Of a DNA stretch of 28,312 nt, positions 23,438 through 28,312 are shown one piece after another. Both the position numbers and the translations under genes were made by a program. Below the pieces are notes generated by a model, which saw nothing but the letters and a program-made list of their open reading frames with translations, was not told the DNA's origin and searched no databases. This stretch comes from JAJYBV01 sp021812265 (GTDB lineage: Bacteria; Chloroflexota; Ktedonobacteria; Ktedonobacterales; JACDGC01): contig DAIDIC010000158.1 in the NCBI GenBank assembly GCA_027459525.1, positions 1 to 28,312 on the forward strand. The letters run 5' to 3'. How positions within the stretch are numbered: position 1 is the stretch's first letter; each line of letters opens with the position of its first letter.

Positions 23438-24601
23438 TTAAGCTATTGGGTTGGGTGTAGCGACGCCGCGGGCATGGAAAAATTTCTGCAAAGCAGGGTA
23501 TACTTCGCGTTTATCGGAAATGGTTACGGAAATAAACTTTGGATCTTGAATTTTGTTAAACGCCGACATCAATGTAGAGGGAGAGCGGTAATGGCCTTCA
23601 CGAATTTCGCCATAACCAAAAATGTTGCACTGCTTCATGAGTTCTTGCACTAACTCCAAACAGCGGTCGTTATCCCAAGGCAAATTATCGCCGTCGGAAA
23701 AATGGAATGGATAGATATTCCAATCTACCGGATTAAATCGCTCTGATATAATCTGCAGCGCCAGTTCATACGCCGAAGATACCTGTGTGCCGCCGCTTTC
23801 ACCACGATAGAAAAATTCATCTTCCGTTACTTCTTTTGCTTCGGTATGGTGGCTGATGAACACTATCTGCACATGTTGGTATTTTGTGCGCAGAAATCGC
23901 ACCATCCAAAAATAAAAGCTGCGGGCAATATATTTTTCAAATTCCCCCATACTGCCTGAAACGTCCATCATTGCAATAACTACGGCGTTCGATTCATATC
24001 GCACCGTAGGTTCCCATACCTTAAACCGCAGGTCATCGTTGGTAATATCGTGAAAAGTTGGATCACCTTTGGCGGCGTTACGTTTAATATTTTCCATGAT
24101 AGTGCGTTTTTTATCGAGATTTGCCATCGGCCCTTTTTTGCGGACATCGGTAAACTTAACCGTTTCAGTCTCCATCTCGGCTTGGCGCTTCTCTTCTAAA
24201 TTTGGCAGCTCCAAATCTTCGAAAATCAGCGCTGTTAACTCTTCCATGGAAATTTCTGCTTCATAATATTCATCGCCGGCGTCCTCCCCAGGATCTCCTT
24301 TCCCTTTACCTGTCCCTTTCCCCTGTTGCTGCGGCTCTTTGGCTATCACATCGCCAACCTTGCTTTTGCCGGTTCCCTGCCCGGCGTGTTCCTGTTTGCC
24401 GGAATCGAAGCGAAAACGATATTGCTCGAGTGATCGGATGGGCACCTTAATAGCGCGTTTGCCGTCAGACATAATAATGCTTTCTTCGCTGACAATATCC
24501 GCCAAATTTTTTTTCACGGCTTCCCGAACTTTTTCCATATGGCGTTTCTGATCGATACTGCCTTTGCGATGCAGCGACCAATCTTGCTGATTGAGAGACA
24601 T
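23438..24601 (-). CDS. yhbH: YhbH/YeaH family protein (DUF444, vWA domain)
   Basis: A 387-residue DUF444 protein. The start is ATG 24601 with AAAGGA about 9 bases upstream. The N-terminal part (1-65) contains the family stretch KKNLADIVSEESIIMSDGKR. A Gly/Lys/Gln-rich low-complexity segment (about 68-108) is followed by a von Willebrand A domain with MIDAS motif DVSGSMGEF (D213, S215, S217) and a later GGTQVSSA (MIDAS Thr). The family is found with PrkA and SpoVR in E. coli (yeaH) and Bacillus, where it is tied to stress or sporulation. A metal-dependent adhesion or scaffolding role for the PrkA system is inferred. It is separated from prkA by 199 bases carrying stable hairpins. Confidence 0.93.
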   Translation of the reverse strand: MSLNQQDWSLHRKGSIDQKRHMEKVREAVKKNLADIVSEESIIMSDGKRAIKVPIRSLEQYRFRFDSGKQEHAGQGTGKSKVGDVIAKEPQQQGKGTGKGKGDPGEDAGDEYYEAEISMEELTALIFEDLELPNLEEKRQAEMETETVKFTDVRKKGPMANLDKKRTIMENIKRNAAKGDPTFHDITNDDLRFKVWEPTVRYESNAVVIAMMDVSGSMGEFEKYIARSFYFWMVRFLRTKYQHVQIVFISHHTEAKEVTEDEFFYRGESGGTQVSSAYELALQIISERFNPVDWNIYPFHFSDGDNLPWDNDRCLELVQELMKQCNIFGYGEIREGHYRSPSTLMSAFNKIQDPKFISVTISDKREVYPALQKFFHARGVATPNPIA

Positions 24602-24633
24602 AGGTATGTTTCCTTTCCGAAGCTGCGCAATGC

Positions 24634-24653
24634 GCCTTTTCCGGTGAAAAGGC
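24634..24653 (-). promoter_or_regulatory. Hairpin just upstream of yhbH ribosome site
   Basis: GCCTTTT (24634-24640) and AAAAGGC (24647-24653) form a perfect 7-bp stem with a 6-base loop, about 16 bases before the yhbH SD. It may limit or stabilise the processed yhbH-spoVR message. Confidence 0.4.
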
Positions 24654-24704
24654 TGCCGCCATGGTTTCGTTTTTTATGCGCATATAACATATTGAAATGG
24701 GAAA

Positions 24705-24745
24705 GCCCCAAAATCTCGCCATGGGGCGCGTGTTTTATGCGCCCC
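24705..24745 (-). other. Hairpins with alternative pairing between prkA and yhbH
   Basis: GGGGCGC (24723-24729) can pair perfectly with GCGCCCC (24739-24745), 9-base loop. Its first five bases can instead pair with GCCCC (24705-24709). In the minus-strand transcript this gives a terminator-like stem and a competing downstream stem. No T-run follows the first stem, so control by processing or partial termination between prkA and the next genes is the best guess. Confidence 0.45.
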
Positions 24746-24800
24746 TGCGTATGCTTTGCCTCCGCTCAGGTCTATAACAATATGTTTCGGCGCGCCGCTA

Positions 24801-27800
24801 TCAACGGTTCAGCAGATTGCCTGCGTAGCGCAGCAGTTCGTTTGCGCAAACGGGGCAGTAATGATAGTTATCAATTAACTGATGAACCACTTCATTAATC
24901 CGCTTTAACTGCTCGGGATCCGGGGTTCGGACCGAGGTAGTAATTTTAACGACATCCCGCATATCGGCAAATAATTTTTTCTCGATGGCTTCCTTTAAGC
25001 GCTCGTGGCTGTTATAATCAAACTTTTGGCCGCGCCGCGCCAATGAAGAAATTCTAATCAGAATTTCTTCGCGGAATCCTTTGGCGGCGTTGCCCGAAAC
25101 TCCGATTTGTTCTTCAATAGACCGCATCAATTTCTCATCGGGGTCCATATCTTCATCGGTCAGGGGGTCGCGCACCTTTGTTTTGTTGCAAAACGCTTCA
25201 ACATTATCGAGATAGTTATTTAACAGGTTGCGCGCGCTTTCTTCGTAGCTGTACACAAAAGCTCGCTGCACCTCTTTTTTCACCATCTCATCATATTCTC
25301 GCCGCGCTTCGCTGATATATTCCAAATATTGTTCGCGGGTTTCGCGGTTAATGCCGGTGTGCTGCTCTAAGCCATCGCGTAAAGCGCGCAGCGCGTCGAT
25401 GGCGTTAATGCAGGTGACGTTATCTTTTACCAAAGCCGCAGACAAAGAGTTTATGACATATCTTGGGGAAATGCCGTCCATTCCTTCACGAATGGCTTCT
25501 TCCTGCAATTCGCGGATATCTTTGCTCTTAAAGTCTTCAAACTCCTCGCCGTCATACACCTTTAATTTTTTCATTTTTGTCATACTTTGCTTTTTCGATT
25601 CTTCCAATCTGGTCAAAATCGCAAAGATACTGGCAATCCGCAGGGTATGCGGCGCAATATGCACCCCTTTCAGCGCGCTTTGCTTCAGCAGTTTTTCGTA
25701 AATCTTCGTTTCATCGCTTACCCGCAGATTATAGGGCATTTTTATCAAAATAATACGATCTTGCAGCGCTTCAGATTTGCGGTTCCCAACAAAAGTTTGA
25801 TATTCACTTTCGTTGGTGTGGCTGATTACCATTTCGTCGGCGTATATCATACTGAAGCGGCCGGTTTTAATATTCTGCTCTTGCGAAAGGGTAAGCAGAA
25901 CATATAAAAATTTCTCATCGGCCTTTAATATCTCAATAAACTCTACCAATCCGCGGTTAGCCACATTCAATTCACCATCAAAGCGATATGCCCGCGGATC
26001 GCTTTCCGCGCCGACTTCGCCGATTGTGGAAAGATCGATGCCGCCAACAAGTTCCGAAATATCTTGGCTGTTATGCTGCATAAATCCGTCTGCGGTAAAA
26101 GAATGCGTTTGCGGAACCAGCAGATCGTACACTCGCTCGATACCTGCCGGGCGAATAGATTGCGCCGTCAGCGGCGTTAACTTATCGGTGTTGTGCGCGG
26201 CGGTGTTTTGCGCAATCATTGGCGCACTTTGCCGCCCGCCGTTGCTGGCGTAGGCGTATGTAACAGTGACAGATTGCAGCGACGGGGCAAGGCTGTATAA
26301 AGCTTCTAAATGTTGTTCGGGAACCGCCAATGTGTATAAGCTATTTTGCGCATCTTTCACCCGAAGCTCGCTTATAACACCGGCGTTCAGCAGCATAATT
26401 TGTATATGCCGCGCGAAAGACACTTCCAGAAACGTGCTGCGCAGTTCCGATGTTGCGCCGTTATAATCTAACATTGCGTGGGCAAAAACACCTTCAATAA
26501 ATGCGGCTTGTATATCTTTGGGGGCAGTTAAAATAAACGGCGGAGCTGAACGCAACGCCGGATCAACGCCTACATCTTTCAGCCATTGAAGCAATTCTGG
26601 GCTTTTGATGACAACCTTCAAGAGCGGGTTTTCATAATCGATGGATCCGGTGGCGCCGAATAGATCCATTATAGTATCTGTCATCTCTTTAGCTTCTTTT
26701 TGTGAAGAGAAAGAAAAACAAAGCGTGTTTTGGCAAGCGCATGGAACGCCCGACGCTAAAAATTCGCCCAGCCACTTGGCCAGCTCGGCGGTTACTGCTT
26801 CTGGTTTGCGCGCAAGGCTGGCTGCGCTATTTGGCAAGCTTGTCGTTTGCCCATACATCTGCGAGCCGCAGGTCATAAGAACGGTGTCGCCCTGCTGCAA
26901 ATCGCCGATTTTTACCCAAGCGCGCGCGCCATTGGCGTCTTGCGTAAGAAGAGGATGGTTTGCCGTGCCGCGAATAGTAAACCCATATTCAGTTTCAACT
27001 TCAAAAATGGGCTGGAAACCGCCATAATAGAACATGGCAGAGTTTTCGGTTCCTTCGCAGCCATACACGGCTGCGGTAAACGGAACAAATTCATCTTCGT
27101 TGGGTCGCTGCGGCAGCGATTGATAGAGATCTTCCATGGAATGCAGGCCTGTGTCGGTAAGAACCAACGTATCGCCGGTAACGCATTTGGGATCTGAAGG
27201 GGTAAAAGTGCCGACGCCGGTGCGATTTTTTTCGCTGAGCAAAACACGCTCTACGGGGATATTTTCAATGGCGCCGTTATAGGTATTATCGACCATCCAG
27301 CGGCATTTGGGGCAAAGTTCCCCCTCAATATAAATGTTAAACTCATTTTGCACTTCTTCGCGCATTTCTTTGGGAATAAGGTGCAAGGGTTCTTCGTGCA
27401 TGGGGCAGCCTTTTATGCCATAAATGGCGCCCTGTTCGGTGCGGGAATATTCTTCAAGCCCCCGTTTTAATAGTGTAACAATGGTAGATTTACCGCCGCC
27501 AACCGGCCCCATCAGCAACAGAATGCGCTTGCGCACTTCCAGGCGCTGCGCGGCGGAATGCAGGTATTCCATCAATTGCTGCAGGGAGCGCTCTAAACCA
27601 AATATTTCGCCGTCAAAAAATGAATAATGTGTTAAACCCTGCGGCGTTGCGTTTGTTCCTGCCTGTATAATCATATTGTAAATTCGTTCATGGGATAATT
27701 GCGCCAACGCAGGATTTTTCACAACTAACTCAAAATATTGCGAAAAAGTTCCTTCCCATTTTAGTTTGCGTTCTCTTTCCCGATAAGCTTCTAATTTTCG

Positions 27801-27812
27801 TATCAGGTCCAT
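24801..27812 (-). CDS. prkA: PrkA family AAA+ serine protein kinase, interrupted by an in-frame intein
   Basis: A 1003-residue frame from ATG 27812, with GGAGG (27820-27824) 7 bases upstream. Removal of the 372-residue intein (210-581) leaves 631 residues, the size usual for PrkA/YeaG. Walker A is GPVGGGKST (102-110). Cys-rich CPMH (136) and CPKC (167-170) precede the insertion. After the intein the host resumes with QDISELVGGIDLSTI and SDPRAYRFDGELNVANRGLV, then MIYADEMVISHTNESEY. The C-terminus holds the kinase-like region and a final CPVC. PrkA is a stress/stationary-phase AAA+ protein first described as a serine kinase; later work argued for protease activity. It heads the cluster with yhbH and spoVR. 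The host needs splicing to be functional, because the insert splits the conserved SDPK-SQD region. Confidence 0.95.
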   Translation of the reverse strand: MDLIRKLEAYRERERKLKWEGTFSQYFELVVKNPALAQLSHERIYNMIIQAGTNATPQGLTHYSFFDGEIFGLERSLQQLMEYLHSAAQRLEVRKRILLLMGPVGGGKSTIVTLLKRGLEEYSRTEQGAIYGIKGCPMHEEPLHLIPKEMREEVQNEFNIYIEGELCPKCRWMVDNTYNGAIENIPVERVLLSEKNRTGVGTFTPSDPKCVTGDTLVLTDTGLHSMEDLYQSLPQRPNEDEFVPFTAAVYGCEGTENSAMFYYGGFQPIFEVETEYGFTIRGTANHPLLTQDANGARAWVKIGDLQQGDTVLMTCGSQMYGQTTSLPNSAASLARKPEAVTAELAKWLGEFLASGVPCACQNTLCFSFSSQKEAKEMTDTIMDLFGATGSIDYENPLLKVVIKSPELLQWLKDVGVDPALRSAPPFILTAPKDIQAAFIEGVFAHAMLDYNGATSELRSTFLEVSFARHIQIMLLNAGVISELRVKDAQNSLYTLAVPEQHLEALYSLAPSLQSVTVTYAYASNGGRQSAPMIAQNTAAHNTDKLTPLTAQSIRPAGIERVYDLLVPQTHSFTADGFMQHNSQDISELVGGIDLSTIGEVGAESDPRAYRFDGELNVANRGLVEFIEILKADEKFLYVLLTLSQEQNIKTGRFSMIYADEMVISHTNESEYQTFVGNRKSEALQDRIILIKMPYNLRVSDETKIYEKLLKQSALKGVHIAPHTLRIASIFAILTRLEESKKQSMTKMKKLKVYDGEEFEDFKSKDIRELQEEAIREGMDGISPRYVINSLSAALVKDNVTCINAIDALRALRDGLEQHTGINRETREQYLEYISEARREYDEMVKKEVQRAFVYSYEESARNLLNNYLDNVEAFCNKTKVRDPLTDEDMDPDEKLMRSIEEQIGVSGNAAKGFREEILIRISSLARRGQKFDYNSHERLKEAIEKKLFADMRDVVKITTSVRTPDPEQLKRINEVVHQLIDNYHYCPVCANELLRYAGNLLNR
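26070..27185 (-). mobile_element. Intein in PrkA (class 1, degenerate LAGLIDADG endonuclease domain)
   Basis: This is a 372-residue protein-splicing element between host Lys209 and Ser582. Intein residue 1 is Cys (CVTGDTLVLTDTG, block A). Block B is GFTIRGTANHPLLT with T74 and H77. Block F is RVYDLLVPQTHSFTADG with its His at 361. Block G ends MQHN, with penultimate His371 and terminal Asn372, followed by host Ser (+1). All residues for class 1 splicing are therefore present. The middle (about 130-300) aligns by eye with a LAGLIDADG endonuclease domain, including LRSAPPFILTAPKDIQAAF. The catalytic acids appear lost: LGEFLASG in the first motif and IEGVFAHAM in the second. Boundaries follow directly from host continuity and motif positions. 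Confidence 0.95.
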
Positions 27813-28170
27813 ATGTCTACCTCCGCAGAAGTTATCTGGCGTGAACCGCCAGTGGGAATTTCATTTGCTGCGCATCGCTGCGTGTTTAGCCTGCGGCAAT
27901 CTACTTTCTGCCGCTGTGGAACAATGCAGGAAATCTCATGCAATGAGCCGATGGTACACGCTAATGGCTTCTCTATTTAGAGTACACAGCAACGTATAAC
28001 ATGCGTTCAGGCGCTTTTGCCGCGCCTTGATAAGAGCTAATGCCGCGCCAACCGAATCTGAAGGGATTATGCTCTTCCATAATCGAAACGTATCGAATCC
28101 TTATGTGTTGGCAATGCGGTTAGAGATTCATTGAAAGATAAAATGTGGGATAGCGCTATGAATTGTAGAG
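27813..28170 (-). promoter_or_regulatory. Long upstream region of prkA with leader hairpins
   Basis: These 358 bases hold no convincing gene. Two stems sit near prkA: CTGGCG-TGAAC-CGCCAG (27836-27852), whose near end lies 11 bases before the SD, and GCGGCA...TGCCGC (27893-27898 and 27909-27914). No consensus promoter was recognised; a sporulation or stress sigma factor promoter would be a possibility. The right end abuts the IS200/IS605-like terminus at 28171. Confidence 0.35.
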
Positions 28171-28312
28171 TTGACACTCCCGCCCGATAGATCGGGGGGA
28201 TTCTTCTCTGTTTTCCGCGCAGGGCGTGATTGTCAGAGATTCTAGCTTGCACTAGCAACCTGCCGCGTGTCCGGCGGTCTACGCTTTCCCGCGAACGGGT
28301 GACGATACTTGA
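28171..28312 (-). mobile_element. Right end of an IS200/IS605-type (TnpB) element, truncated by the window
   Basis: Read on the minus strand, the segment ends with GAATCCCCCCGATC..., a short loop, then GGGCGGGAGTGTCAA. I recognise this terminal hairpin and TCAA boundary from right ends of TnpB-only (IS1341-type) and IS605 elements. TTGA on the plus strand is at 28171-28174, and the imperfect stem spans 28178-28200. Internally, CTCTG (28206-28210) and CAGAG (28232-28236) can form another stem. The tnpB gene would lie beyond the right edge on the minus strand. No coding frame is claimed because the C-terminus could not be identified. In TnpB elements this end encodes the omega-RNA scaffold. Confidence 0.65.

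Noticed and set aside
26070..27185. PrkA insert as a group I/II intron or an ordinary insertion domain
   Set aside because: It is translated in frame throughout, starts with Cys, ends with His-Asn before Ser, and has blocks A, B, F and G, so an intein explains it fully.
28067..28258. Minus-strand 63-codon frame crossing the IS-like terminus
   Set aside because: It spans the proposed element boundary and host flank, has no family motif, and overlaps structured RNA-end sequence.
1..28312. CRISPR arrays, tRNA or rRNA genes
   Set aside because: No regularly spaced direct repeats and no cloverleaf or rRNA segments were seen on reading through both strands.

Overview
The window looks like chromosomal DNA of a free-living, starch- and glucan-degrading bacterium with a Gram-positive or monoderm style. 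The solute-binding protein is a lipoprotein, the short MalF has no large periplasmic domain, and ricT, yhbH, prkA and spoVR are present. Base composition is moderate (close to half GC by eye, not measured). A Chloroflexota (Ktedonobacteria-like) or Firmicutes-like host fits, but nothing here fixes the taxon.

Layout. (1) Positions 1-9484 are a starch/maltodextrin island. It holds a GH13 enzyme running off the left edge (minus strand), a divergent second GH13 enzyme, a MarR regulator, malE-malF-malG, and a secreted or anchored cyclodextrin-glucanotransferase-like enzyme with IPT and CBM20 domains. The CGTase-like enzyme would attack starch outside the cell, MalEFG would import the products, and the two cytoplasmic GH13 enzymes would hydrolyse them. 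No malK ATPase gene is present. The marR promoter and the divergent GH13 region share sequence blocks that suggest one regulator. (2) Positions 9485-12558 hold an ANTAR response regulator, ricT (PSP1 family), a 72-residue unknown protein and a polytopic membrane protein of unknown function. (3) Positions 12803-17480 hold a one-piece pyruvate:ferredoxin oxidoreductase (nifJ) followed by a dihydroorotate-dehydrogenase-like flavoprotein. (4) Positions 17600-19326 hold tsaD overlapping recX. (5) Positions 19344-21741 hold a secreted GH5 glycosidase (minus strand) divergent from fabH. (6) Positions 22001-27812 (minus strand) form a prkA-yhbH-spoVR cluster whose prkA carries an in-frame intein of 372 residues. 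(7) The right edge, 28171-28312, has the features of the right end of an IS200/IS605-type (TnpB) element; its body lies outside the window.

The most notable items are the PrkA intein (complete splicing motifs, apparently dead homing endonuclease), the TnpB-type right end with a possible omega-RNA reading into host sequence, the candidate MarR operators, altered substrate-binding positions in the CGTase-like enzyme, and several long intergenic RNA hairpins. All calls come from reading the sequence and remembered family motifs; no database search or folding program was run.
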